A model generated the notes under the pieces. The model was not told the origin of the DNA and made no database searches. It saw only the letters and a list, made by a program, of their open reading frames with translations. The translations under genes were made by a program, and so were the position numbers. 46,460 nt of DNA from an uncultured Alphaproteobacteria bacterium (GTDB taxonomy: Bacteria; Pseudomonadota; Alphaproteobacteria; UBA7985; CAJQQZ01), in NCBI GenBank assembly GCA_905480575.1, contig CAJQQZ010000033.1:1-46460 (forward strand). The letters run 5' to 3'. Positions 15,688-24,233 of this stretch are shown piece after piece; the stretch's first letter is position 1; every line of letters starts with the position of its first letter.

Positions 15688-16829
15688 CTAAAACATCACC
15701 AGGCCCTTTAGCGACAAGTCATTTATTACTTTCGTTGGAAAGAGGTGAGTTCTCGGCATTTTCGATCAGTGAAGCGGGGTTTGTTTTATCTCGCGAAGGC
15801 CATTTGTTCCCTGGGCTAAAGATCGGTTCGTTGGCCGTTGACACGTTGTTCTTTCTGGACGGTTTAGAGATGACAATCGAAGCATTGTTGGCGAACGAGC
15901 TTGCAAGCTTCAAATTGCCCAATGTTCGCATGATGGTGTCCGAGAAGATTGAACGGGATTATACGTTTGAGCTAACCTCTTCCCCGGGAAAAGATGGCAA
16001 TCAATTCTGTGTGTACGTTTGGGATGTGACTGAAACCGCTATCGCTCAACAGGCTATTGTCCATCGACATAACAGTGTCAACTTGGAGAACGAACGCCTG
16101 GAAGAAGAAAAGGTCAACACAGAAGAGTTGATGCGCAGCCAATCGCATTTCTTGGCCAATATTAGCCATGAGTTGCGCACACCCCTTACGCTGGCATTGG
16201 GCAATTGCGATCTGTTACGGGATCAAACCGTCTATTTGGATGAACAAGCGAGGAATTCTTGTTTAACTGATATTCGTGACAACGCAGAAGAGCTGTTGGG
16301 CTTTGTGTCCGATCTACTTGACTACTCAAAAATTGATGCTGAGAACTTGGTTCTCATTGATGAAACGGTTGATGTAGGCGCCGAACTGGACCGCTTGACC
16401 CAGCAATTCCGCCGCGATGCTCTTGACCGGAGGCTGAGTTTGAAGTCGCAAGTTCCACCGACGCCAATCAAGTTGAGAGCTGAGCGGCGGCGCATTCGGC
16501 AAATTTTAACGAATTTGTTGACTAATGCCTTGAAATTCACCCCCAAGGGTGGGACCGTTTCTCTTGGTGTGACGGACAAAGAAAATGGTATAGCTTTATT
16601 TGTGAAAGACACGGGTCTCGGTTTAACAGCCGACGAAATGGCCCAAATCGGCAAACCTTTCATTAAATTTGAAAAACATCCTTTGCACAACCAGTTGGAA
16701 TCAAACGGTTTAGGACTAGCTCTGACAAAGAAACTCATAGAAGCTCATGACGGTGAAATGGTTGTGCAAAGCAATGTCGGAGAGGGAACCCATGTGACGG
16801 CTCTGTTTCCAAAAGAGAGGAGACTTTAG
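15684..16829 (+). CDS. Soluble sensor histidine kinase with PAS-like N-terminal domain
   Basis: 381 residues, no transmembrane helix. Residues about 10-115 look PAS-like (FSISEAGFVLSREG, later VYVWDVTETAIAQQA, a typical PAS exit). A helical linker leads to HisKA with FLANISHELRTPL (phospho-acceptor His162). HATPase_c has N-box RQILTNLLTNALKFTP, G1 DTGLGL, and G2 GLGLALTKKLIEAHDG. No receiver domain and no response regulator gene are seen nearby, so it is an orphan kinase genetically tied to the GTPase, whose stop it overlaps (ATGA). Input through the GTPase rather than a ligand is an attractive but untested idea. Confidence 0.9.
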   Translation: MTKTSPGPLATSHLLLSLERGEFSAFSISEAGFVLSREGHLFPGLKIGSLAVDTLFFLDGLEMTIEALLANELASFKLPNVRMMVSEKIERDYTFELTSSPGKDGNQFCVYVWDVTETAIAQQAIVHRHNSVNLENERLEEEKVNTEELMRSQSHFLANISHELRTPLTLALGNCDLLRDQTVYLDEQARNSCLTDIRDNAEELLGFVSDLLDYSKIDAENLVLIDETVDVGAELDRLTQQFRRDALDRRLSLKSQVPPTPIKLRAERRRIRQILTNLLTNALKFTPKGGTVSLGVTDKENGIALFVKDTGLGLTADEMAQIGKPFIKFEKHPLHNQLESNGLGLALTKKLIEAHDGEMVVQSNVGEGTHVTALFPKERRL

Positions 16830-16883
16830 GTCCTAACCAGATTAAACTCGATAGAGATCAAAAGCACCAAAGGAACCTGTTCC

Positions 16884-18962
16884 ATGCCTCTGGATAACAA
16901 AGCTGTCATTCGTCAGACTGCCTGTCCCCACGATTGTCCAAGTGTTTGCGCTCTGGATGTCGAAGTGTTGCCAGATGGAAAAATCGGGAAAGTCAAAGGA
17001 GCGAAGTCCAACTCCTATACCCTAGGAGTGGTCTGTGCCAAAGTTGCCCGCTATTCGGAACGAGTCCACCATCCTGATCGGTTATTGAAGCCTTTGAGAA
17101 GGGTGGGGGAAAAAGGTGTTGGCATTTCTGCTTTCGAGGAAATTTCTTGGGATGAAGCTTTAGATGCGGCGGCAGATGGATTGCTGAAAGCCGAAGAGAA
17201 ATATGGTGCTGAGACTGTCTGGCCTCACTTCTTTGCCGGCACAATGGGTTGGGTTCAAAGAGATGGTATTGAGCGTTTACGTCACGCGAAAAAGTACTCC
17301 CGCCAGCATTCATCCATTTGTACGGCCCTGCCGGATGCCGGTTGGAACGCGGGCATCGGCGACAAGCGTGGACTAGATCCAAGAGAAATGGCCTCGTCTG
17401 ATTTGATTGTTATGTGGGGCGGTAACCCGGTGGCAACACAGGTTAATGTCATGACGCACATTGCCAAAGCGCGGAAGGAGCGGGGGGCGAAACTCGTTGT
17501 CGTCGACCCTTACCGGACGGGCACAGCAGAAGCAGCGGACATCCATTTGCAGCTTAAACCCGGAACGGATGGTGCTTTGGCGGCAGCGATTGGGCACGTG
17601 CTCCTAAGGGATGGTTTATGCGACCTCGGCTATCTCTCTCGCTACACTGACTGGGATGGGGAGCTTGAAGAACACTATAGTACCTGTTCTTCTGTTTGGG
17701 CTGCCGAGATAACAGGCTTGTCTGTGGATGAGATAGAATCATTCGCGAAACTTTACGGCCAGACTAAGAGATCATTTCTTCGTCTGGGCTATGGATTTAC
17801 TCGGTCCCGAAATGGTGCTGCAAATATGCAAGCCGCGACCTGCTTGCCAGCACTTACCGGCGCTTGGCAATATGAAGGCGGCGGCGCTTTGTACAGCAAC
17901 ACTGGCATGTACAGTAACATCGATAAGACTTTGATCGCAGGTTTAGATGTATTGGACAAATCCGTCCGGCTTCTCGATCAAAGCCGGATCGGGCCGATTT
18001 TGACCGGCGACAAGCAAGATCTTGGTGACGGTCCTCCCATCACTGCCTTGTTTATTCAAAACACCAACCCCGTTGTCGTCAGCCCTGAAAGCAACAAAGT
18101 CCATGAAGGCTTCATGAGAGACGATTTATTCGTCGTTGTTCATGAACAGTTTATGACGGAGACGGCGGCGATGGCTGATATCGTTTTGCCAGCCACGACG
18201 TCAATGGAGCATGACGATATTTACAGTTCCGGCGGGCACACTCATTTCCATGTCACACAGAAAATTATCGATCCCATTGGTGGTTGTCGATCAAACCACG
18301 ATGTGAATTCAGCTTTGGCAAAGCGGCTAGGCGTTGAGCATCAAGGTTTCGACATGTCTGCCTGGCAGGTGATCGAAGAAACCTTCAAACGCTCGGGTTT
18401 AAAAGACGCCAATCAAGTATGTGAAGATCGTTGGATTGATTACGCGCTACCTTTTGAGGAGGCACATTTCTTGAACGGTTTCCCTCACCCCGATGGACGG
18501 TTCCGATTTAAGCCTGACTGGCCATCGATGGGCCCCTTGGGGCACAAGATGCCGAGATTGCCCGGCTACTTTGATTATTATGATCAGAAGTCTGAAAGAC
18601 ACCCCTACCGATTGGTGACTGCACCTGCACGGCAGTTTCTGAACACCTCTTTTACTGAAACAAAAGGCAGCATGAGTCGAGAAGGGCGGCCCCAGGCAAA
18701 AATCCACCCAGACTTGGCAGCAGACTTAGGTGTCGGCGATGGAGAGATGGTCGTTCTGGGCAATGATCAAGGGCAAGTTCGTCTTCACGCGGAAGTGTTT
18801 TCCGGCCTCCAAAAGGATACTATCGTGGTGGAATCCATCTTTCCGAACCACAAATTCATTGATGGCATGGGCATCAATGCTTTGATCTCTGCGGAAGCGG
18901 CTCCGCCCAATGGTGGTGCTGTGTTTCACGATACCGCAGTTTGGATAAAGAAGTCGAATTGA
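16884..18962 (+). CDS. Molybdopterin-dependent oxidoreductase (DMSO reductase superfamily)
   Basis: 692 residues. The N-terminal Fe4S4 motif is Cys14, Cys18, Cys22 and Cys51 (ACPHDCPSVC, then VCAK). It is followed by the Mo-bis-MGD core (WDEALD, VMWGGNPVATQ, VVVDPYRTGTAEAADIHLQLKPGTDGAL, NTNPVVVSPES) and the C-terminal molydopterin-binding domain (NTSFTE, VGDGEMVVLGND). SSICTALPDAG may carry the Mo-ligating residue (Cys). There is no Tat signal, so it is predicted cytoplasmic. No electron-transfer subunit lies nearby, so partner and substrate are unknown. AAAGGA lies 9 bases before the ATG. Confidence 0.88.
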   Translation: MPLDNKAVIRQTACPHDCPSVCALDVEVLPDGKIGKVKGAKSNSYTLGVVCAKVARYSERVHHPDRLLKPLRRVGEKGVGISAFEEISWDEALDAAADGLLKAEEKYGAETVWPHFFAGTMGWVQRDGIERLRHAKKYSRQHSSICTALPDAGWNAGIGDKRGLDPREMASSDLIVMWGGNPVATQVNVMTHIAKARKERGAKLVVVDPYRTGTAEAADIHLQLKPGTDGALAAAIGHVLLRDGLCDLGYLSRYTDWDGELEEHYSTCSSVWAAEITGLSVDEIESFAKLYGQTKRSFLRLGYGFTRSRNGAANMQAATCLPALTGAWQYEGGGALYSNTGMYSNIDKTLIAGLDVLDKSVRLLDQSRIGPILTGDKQDLGDGPPITALFIQNTNPVVVSPESNKVHEGFMRDDLFVVVHEQFMTETAAMADIVLPATTSMEHDDIYSSGGHTHFHVTQKIIDPIGGCRSNHDVNSALAKRLGVEHQGFDMSAWQVIEETFKRSGLKDANQVCEDRWIDYALPFEEAHFLNGFPHPDGRFRFKPDWPSMGPLGHKMPRLPGYFDYYDQKSERHPYRLVTAPARQFLNTSFTETKGSMSREGRPQAKIHPDLAADLGVGDGEMVVLGNDQGQVRLHAEVFSGLQKDTIVVESIFPNHKFIDGMGINALISAEAAPPNGGAVFHDTAVWIKKSN

Positions 18963-19027
18963 GCTAGGCGTGAACGTTTAGAACTTCTATATCCATAGCC
19001 AAAATCTACCAGAAAGCCCGGACCTTT

Positions 19028-20413
19028 ATGCTTGACCAACACCAGTTTGCTCCTTCCATCTTGCGCGAATATGACATCAGAGGTGTCATAGGTGAAACGC
19101 TGGGACCAGATGACGCTTATGCGATCGGACGTGGCTTCGCGACGATCGTCCGCCAACATGGTGGCAAGCGTGTTTGTGTTGGGTACGATGGTCGTTTGTC
19201 CTCGCCGGAGTTGGCTGATCGCCTAATCCAAGGGATCAAAGATGCCGGTGCAATCGCTGTTTTGATCGGTCTTGGCCCGACACCTCAACTTTATTACGCA
19301 GTTCACACCTTGGAAGCCCATGGCGGTATCATGGTTTCCGGTTCGCACAACCCGCCCAACCACAATGGCTTCAAGTTCATGCTCGGCCAGAAGTCCTTCT
19401 TCGGGGAAGATATTCAGGCTTTGGGACGGCTAGCAGCTGAAGGAGGCTTCTTATCTGGAGACGGCGGGGAGGAGATCTTTGATCTTAAAGAATCCTACAT
19501 TGACGCTTTGTTGACAGGTATTGAAAAGGCCGGTGATCGTGAGCTGAAAGTAGCCTGGGACGCAGGTAACGGTGCCGCTGGTGAAATCATGGCTTCGCTG
19601 TCGTCAAAGGTACCTGGGCAACATCATTTATTGTTTGAAGAAATAGACGGACATTTCCCTAATCATCACCCCGATCCAGCTGTATTGGCAAATTTAGTCG
19701 ACCTGCAGAACACTGTGAAAGATAAGTGCTGTGATGTTGGCCTCGCTTTTGATGGCGATGGAGACCGTGTAGGTGTTGTTGATGATAAAGGCGAGGTAAT
19801 TTGGCCAGATCAACTGATGATCCTTTATTCTCAGGCTGTTTTGAAATCAATGCCTGGCGCGACAATCATCTCTGACGTTAAAGCCAGCCAAATTCTCTTT
19901 GATGAAATCGCAGCAGCAGGCGGCGAACCTTTGATGTGGAAGACGGGCCATTCCCTCGTCAAAACAAAGATGGCGGAAACCAAAGCGCCCTTAGCGGGGG
20001 AGATGTCAGGGCACATCTTCTTTGGGGACCGGTTCTTTGGTTTTGACGACGGTTTGTACGCTGCTGTGCGATTGTTGGAACTCATGACGCAGCTTGATCA
20101 GCCTTTGAGCGAAATTCGCAAGGCTTGGCCAGTGCTTGCCAATACACCAGAAATTCGCTTTCAATGCGATGATGACAAGAAGTTCGCGGTCGTTGATGCC
20201 GTCAAATCCGCCGCCGAGAAAGAAGACTGTCAGTTGATTGCGGTTGATGGTGTGCGGGCAGTTTATCCGGAGGGGTGGTGGTTGCTGCGGGCATCGAACA
20301 CACAAGATTCTCTCGTAGCTAGAGTCGAAGCGAAAGATGAGGAAGCAGTTGTCCTGCTGAAATCGAAACTAAATGCCGTTCTGAAGGTGCATAATCTCGT
20401 TTTGCCAGATTAA
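19028..20413 (+). CDS. Phosphomannomutase/phosphoglucomutase
   Basis: 461 residues, the alpha-D-phosphohexomutase fold of the PMM/PGM (AlgC-like) type. The N-terminal REYDIRGVIGETL signature is present. The phosphoserine loop is VSGSHNPPNHNG (Ser106), the metal loop DGDGDR (Asp242, 244, 246), the sugar loop GEMSGHIFF, and the phosphate loop near the C-terminus RASNTQDSLVAR. It interconverts hexose 1- and 6-phosphates for LPS or capsule precursors in the cytoplasm. It is a different subfamily from glmM at 27544, the second member of this superfamily here. It lies about 110 bases before clpS, which has its own likely promoter. Confidence 0.92.
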   Translation: MLDQHQFAPSILREYDIRGVIGETLGPDDAYAIGRGFATIVRQHGGKRVCVGYDGRLSSPELADRLIQGIKDAGAIAVLIGLGPTPQLYYAVHTLEAHGGIMVSGSHNPPNHNGFKFMLGQKSFFGEDIQALGRLAAEGGFLSGDGGEEIFDLKESYIDALLTGIEKAGDRELKVAWDAGNGAAGEIMASLSSKVPGQHHLLFEEIDGHFPNHHPDPAVLANLVDLQNTVKDKCCDVGLAFDGDGDRVGVVDDKGEVIWPDQLMILYSQAVLKSMPGATIISDVKASQILFDEIAAAGGEPLMWKTGHSLVKTKMAETKAPLAGEMSGHIFFGDRFFGFDDGLYAAVRLLELMTQLDQPLSEIRKAWPVLANTPEIRFQCDDDKKFAVVDAVKSAAEKEDCQLIAVDGVRAVYPEGWWLLRASNTQDSLVARVEAKDEEAVVLLKSKLNAVLKVHNLVLPD

Positions 20414-20450
20414 TCGAATTGGCTAGGCCGATAATTTCTGAGTCAAGGGC

Positions 20451-20479
20451 TTGAAAATCACTCAAAGAACACTTTTTAT
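20451..20479 (+). promoter_or_regulatory. Candidate promoter for clpS-clpA
   Basis: TTGAAA (20451-20456) and TTTTAT (20474-20479) are separated by 17 bases, placing transcription start near 20486. The -35 is embedded in CTTGAAA, which also matches the -35 of alphaproteobacterial heat-shock (RpoH) promoters, though the -10 does not show the C-rich RpoH pattern. A start near 20486 leaves almost no leader before GTG 20495 but a normal leader before TTG 20528. Confidence 0.45.
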
Positions 20480-20527
20480 AGAGACCATTGATAAGTGGTT
20501 CTCGACTTTGAACCGAAAGGTAATGAA

Positions 20528-20878
20528 TTGAAGGATGCTCCTTTGATCGCGTCTAACGATCCAAGACGACTGGATGACGGTGGCATTGGTCCCGGTGTTG
20601 TGCTTGAAGCCAAGCCCAAAACCAAGAAGCCAGCCATGTACAAAGTGTTGATGTTGAATGATGACTACACCCCCATGGAGTTCGTTGTTCATGTCTTGGA
20701 AATCTTTTTCAATAAAAGTGGAGAGGATGCGGCTCGTATCATGCTGCATGTTCACCAAAAGGGTGTCGGTATTTGTGGGGTTTTTACATTCGAAGTCGCC
20801 GAGACCAAAGTTACTCAAGTTATTGATTATGCAAGGAAGCACCAGCATCCATTGCAATGTACTTTAGAAAAAGAATAG
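20528..20878 (+). CDS. clpS: ClpS, ATP-dependent Clp protease adaptor
   Basis: 116 residues from TTG 20528, which has AAAGG 7 bases upstream. GTG 20495 is in frame and would add 11 residues but lacks a good ribosome site, so the start is uncertain. The ClpS core is unmistakable: [20 protein letters not shown], then [23 protein letters not shown] and the C-terminal [14 protein letters not shown]. ClpS binds the ClpA N-domain and delivers N-degron substrates; the NDDYTPMEF segment and MLHVH form the N-end residue pocket. clpA follows 35 bases downstream. Confidence 0.93.
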   Translation: MKDAPLIASNDPRRLDDGGIGPGVVLEAKPKTKKPAMYKVLMLNDDYTPMEFVVHVLEIFFNKSGEDAARIMLHVHQKGVGICGVFTFEVAETKVTQVIDYARKHQHPLQCTLEKE

Positions 20879-20913
20879 GGGCCCTGGGTCCAATGTTCAT
20901 GGTAGAGAAATAA

Positions 20914-23199
20914 ATGTTATCTAATAATTTAGAACAAACCCTTCATAGAGCGATTGGTTACGCCGGTCAGCATGGGCATGAATTCTGTACGCTTGAGCAT
21001 TTGTTGCTCGCAATGATCGAAGATCCTGATGCCGCCGCCGTTATGCGTGCTTGCGACGTTGACTTGGGCGAACTTGGTCAGGAAGTTGCCGCCTATATCG
21101 AGTTTGAGCTCAAAGGCATTGTTTCAGAAACCGATGAGGACCCTAAGCCAACAACGTCGTTTCAGCGCGTTTTACAACGCGCCGTTATACATGTTCAGTC
21201 ATCCGGTCGCGACGAAGTAACGGGCGCCAATCTTCTGGTGGCCATGTTCCAGGAACGTGAAAGCCATGCTGTCTATTTCTTACAGCAACGAGGCATGGGG
21301 CGCTTGGATGCCGTTAATTTCCTCAGCCATGGTATTGCAAAAATCTCCGGTCTTTCTGAAGAACGGCTGGTGACTGGCGCGGACTCAGAGTTTGAAGAAG
21401 ATATGGGAGACAACGGCCAAGAAGCGCTGGATGCCTACTGTGTCAACCTTAATCAAAAGGCCCTAGACGGGAAGATAGATATACTCATAGGGCGTGAGTT
21501 TGAAGTTGAACGAACCATTCAAATTCTCTGCCGTAGAAACAAGAACAATCCGTTGTATGTCGGTGACCCTGGTGTTGGCAAAACTGCCATAGCCGAGGGA
21601 TTGGCGAAGCGCATTGTTGACGGCGATGTACCGGAGGTGTTGAACAGTACGATTATCTTCTCGCTTGATATGGGCGCTTTGTTAGCGGGCACGCGTTATC
21701 GCGGCGACTTTGAAGAACGCTTGAAGGCAGTCATCAATGAGTTGGATGAAGTTGACGGCGGCGTGTTGTTCATCGATGAGATCCACACCATTATCGGCGC
21801 TGGGGCTACCAGTGGCGGGGCGATGGACGCCTCTAACCTGCTCAAACCTGCATTAGCGAGCGGGTCGATGCGTTGTATTGGATCAACGACTTACAAAGAA
21901 TATCGCGGGCATTTTGAAAAAGATCGCGCACTGGCGCGCCGTTTCCAGAAGATTGACGTTGAAGAGCCTTCTGTCGAAGACACAATCAAGATCTTGCGCG
22001 GTCTGAAACCATACTACGAAGAGCATCACAAAGTTCGCTATACGGCTGAGGCTCTAAGAACGGCTGTGGAGCTGGCAGCGCGTTACATTACAGATCGAAA
22101 ACTGCCTGACAAAGCTATCGACGTGATTGACGAAGCCGGTGCTTCGCAAATGCTGGTGCCCGAAAACAAACGTAAAAAAACCATCAGCGTTGGGGACATC
22201 GAAATTGTTGTTTCCAAGATGGCCAAGATTCCGCCAAAAACGGTTTCAAAAGACGACGTCTCAATGCTGAAGTCTCTTGAGCGAGACCTCAAGGCATTGG
22301 TCTACGGTCAGGATAAGGCCATAACGGCCTTATCTTCGGCGATTAAACTCGCCCGCGCTGGCCTGAGAGAACCTGAAAAGCCCATTGGCTCATATCTTTT
22401 CTCAGGGCCGACCGGTGTTGGTAAAACCGAAGTAGCGAAGCAGTTAGCCCAGGCTCTCGGGGTCGATCTTGTTCGTTTCGACATGTCGGAATACATGGAG
22501 CGCCATTCCGTCAGCCGTTTGATCGGTGCGCCACCAGGCTATGTTGGTTTTGATCAAGGTGGTTTGTTGACGGATTCGGTGGATCAAAAGAAACACTGCG
22601 TCTTGCTGCTGGACGAAATCGAAAAAGCACACCCGGATCTGTTCAATATCCTGTTGCAGGTGATGGACAACGGACGTTTGACTGACAACAATGGCAAAAC
22701 TGTCGACTTCCGCAACGTTATTTTGATCATGACAACCAACGCAGGGGCTGCTGACATGGCTAGACCTGCCATGGGCTTCACTCAAGAGAAGCGAACTGGG
22801 GACGACGAAGAGGCGATCCAGAAGCTCTTTGCACCAGAATTCCGCAATCGACTTGATGCCAACATCGCATTCGCATCCCTTGAACTGCCGGTCGTTCAGC
22901 GCATTGTCGATAAGTTTATCATGGAGTTGGAAACTCAATTAGCTGACCGTAATATTGCTATTGAATTGAGTGACGCCGCGAGGAATTATTTGGCCAAGAA
23001 GGGATACGACCCGTTGTATGGAGCGCGTCCGCTTTCCCGATTGATTCAGGAAAAAGTGAAAAAGTCATTGGCAGATGAAATCCTGTTTGGGCGTCTGTCG
23101 AAAGGCGGAACAGTGCGTGTGGACGAAACGGACGGTGAAATGACGTTCACCTATCCTGATTCTGAGGCCACCAAAGAAAAGGCTGTTGAGACAGTCTAA
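20914..23199 (+). CDS. clpA: ClpA, ATPase subunit of ClpAP protease
   Basis: 761 residues. The N-domain (1-145) for ClpS binding is followed by a short acidic linker. AAA+ module 1 has Walker A GDPGVGKT (217-224), Walker B VLFIDEIH, and the arginine-finger segment [13 protein letters not shown]+ module 2 has Walker A GPTGVGKT (498-505), [10 protein letters not shown] and the C-terminal [10 protein letters not shown] sensor 2. There is no ClpB-type middle coiled coil. It unfolds substrates for ClpP (not in this window), acting with ClpS encoded just upstream. Confidence 0.96.
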   Translation: MLSNNLEQTLHRAIGYAGQHGHEFCTLEHLLLAMIEDPDAAAVMRACDVDLGELGQEVAAYIEFELKGIVSETDEDPKPTTSFQRVLQRAVIHVQSSGRDEVTGANLLVAMFQERESHAVYFLQQRGMGRLDAVNFLSHGIAKISGLSEERLVTGADSEFEEDMGDNGQEALDAYCVNLNQKALDGKIDILIGREFEVERTIQILCRRNKNNPLYVGDPGVGKTAIAEGLAKRIVDGDVPEVLNSTIIFSLDMGALLAGTRYRGDFEERLKAVINELDEVDGGVLFIDEIHTIIGAGATSGGAMDASNLLKPALASGSMRCIGSTTYKEYRGHFEKDRALARRFQKIDVEEPSVEDTIKILRGLKPYYEEHHKVRYTAEALRTAVELAARYITDRKLPDKAIDVIDEAGASQMLVPENKRKKTISVGDIEIVVSKMAKIPPKTVSKDDVSMLKSLERDLKALVYGQDKAITALSSAIKLARAGLREPEKPIGSYLFSGPTGVGKTEVAKQLAQALGVDLVRFDMSEYMERHSVSRLIGAPPGYVGFDQGGLLTDSVDQKKHCVLLLDEIEKAHPDLFNILLQVMDNGRLTDNNGKTVDFRNVILIMTTNAGAADMARPAMGFTQEKRTGDDEEAIQKLFAPEFRNRLDANIAFASLELPVVQRIVDKFIMELETQLADRNIAIELSDAARNYLAKKGYDPLYGARPLSRLIQEKVKKSLADEILFGRLSKGGTVRVDETDGEMTFTYPDSEATKEKAVETV

Positions 23200-23214
23200 G
23201 GTTCGTCTCGGTTC

Positions 23215-23673
23215 TTATCGGATGATATCCCAAGTGTTGTCGGGCTTCCTACAGGCTCGACCTCTTGCGGATGTTGGGTTTCCGTTCACAAAGATTGTTT
23301 GGTTGTAAGGACGACAGTAGCGTCCAGTGTTGGACTGCACGAGGGTTTCAGGATAGAAATCTCCTGACACGCCTGTCTCTGGGTTTTGCCAATTCTGAGG
23401 CCGACCGCTATTGAGGCCGCGCCGTAACGCCTGGTTTGAGTAGGCTCTATCGCTGGGCGACAACTGCTCGTCTATTTTGTTGCTAGCCAAAGCGCCGATC
23501 AAGGTTTTGGCTATGAATGCGTCGACTTTTCTGGGTTGGTCTTCGGTTTTGATCGGTGGCTCGCTAACTGTCGGGACTTCGTGAGTGACGGTTTCATTTG
23601 TTTCAGGATGTGGTGTGCAAGCAGATAGAAAAGCTATCGTCAGACAACAAAGAGATATGACGCTTTTGGACAT
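23215..23673 (-). CDS. Lipoprotein of the 17-kDa/RT0821-type surface antigen group
   Basis: 152 residues. The signal peptide has lipobox LSAC (Cys at about residue 19) and is followed by a Thr/Pro/Glu-rich spacer. The C-terminal half has the pattern DRAYSNQAL, GRPQNWQNPETGVSGDFYP, TGRYCRPYNQTIFVNG and ARGRACRKPDNTWDI. This matches the conserved domain of rickettsial/Legionella outer-membrane surface antigens found widely in Alphaproteobacteria. Two Cys (CRPY and ACRKP) may form a disulfide. It converges with clpA, 15 bases apart. Function unknown. Confidence 0.75.
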   Translation of the reverse strand: MSKSVISLCCLTIAFLSACTPHPETNETVTHEVPTVSEPPIKTEDQPRKVDAFIAKTLIGALASNKIDEQLSPSDRAYSNQALRRGLNSGRPQNWQNPETGVSGDFYPETLVQSNTGRYCRPYNQTIFVNGNPTSARGRACRKPDNTWDIIR

Positions 23674-23804
23674 TCCGGGACTCCGTTTAGCTTGGCTCGG
23701 TAATTAATTTGAGAATCTGCTACTGCTAAGCTTGCTTTATGACAGCTTTGGGGCAAATTAGGGGTGATATCACACTCGATCATAATAGTTACTCGGAGCA
23801 CAAA

Positions 23805-24230
23805 ATGAAGATCCGCTACCTCCACACGATGGTTCGCGTCAAGGACGTTGATGAATCAAAAAAGTTTTATTGCGATGGCCTTGGCCTTATTGAAACGCGT
23901 CGCTTTGATAGTGAGGCCGGACGGTTCTCTTTGATCTTCCTAGCACCGCCAGGACAAGAAGACACCGCAGTTGAGTTAACTTACAACTGGGATCCAGAAG
24001 ACTATGATGGCGGCCGGAATTTTGGACACTTGGCTTATGAGGTAGAAGACATCTACGCCATGTGTGACCACCTGCAATCAATGGGGGTGACCATCAACCG
24101 ACCACCACGGGATGGGCGTATGGCTTTCGTTCGGTCTCCTGATGGGATCTCAGTAGAGCTCCTACAAATGGGTGAGGCCCAAGCGGCTGCAGAGCCGTGG
24201 GCCTCAATGGATAATACCGGTGAATGGTAA
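23805..24230 (+). CDS. gloA: Lactoylglutathione lyase (glyoxalase I)
   Basis: 141 residues from ATG 23805, with CGGAG 6 bases upstream; a longer start at 23739 lacks this site. A VOC-superfamily protein with the metal ligands His7, Glu57, His75 and Glu118 in their usual contexts (YLHTMVRV, AVELTYNWD, FGHLAYEV, ISVELLQ). It isomerises the methylglyoxal-glutathione hemithioacetal to S-lactoylglutathione in the cytoplasm. The long C-terminal tail ending PWASMDNTGEW is typical of the alphaproteobacterial enzyme. It converges with purA, 3 bases apart. Confidence 0.93.
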   Translation: MKIRYLHTMVRVKDVDESKKFYCDGLGLIETRRFDSEAGRFSLIFLAPPGQEDTAVELTYNWDPEDYDGGRNFGHLAYEVEDIYAMCDHLQSMGVTINRPPRDGRMAFVRSPDGISVELLQMGEAQAAAEPWASMDNTGEW

Positions 24231-24233
24231 TTT

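Noticed and set aside
23170-23205. GAGAC/GTCTC hairpin at the end of clpA
   Set aside because: 5-bp stem with a 12-base loop and no clean T tract; too weak to call a terminator.
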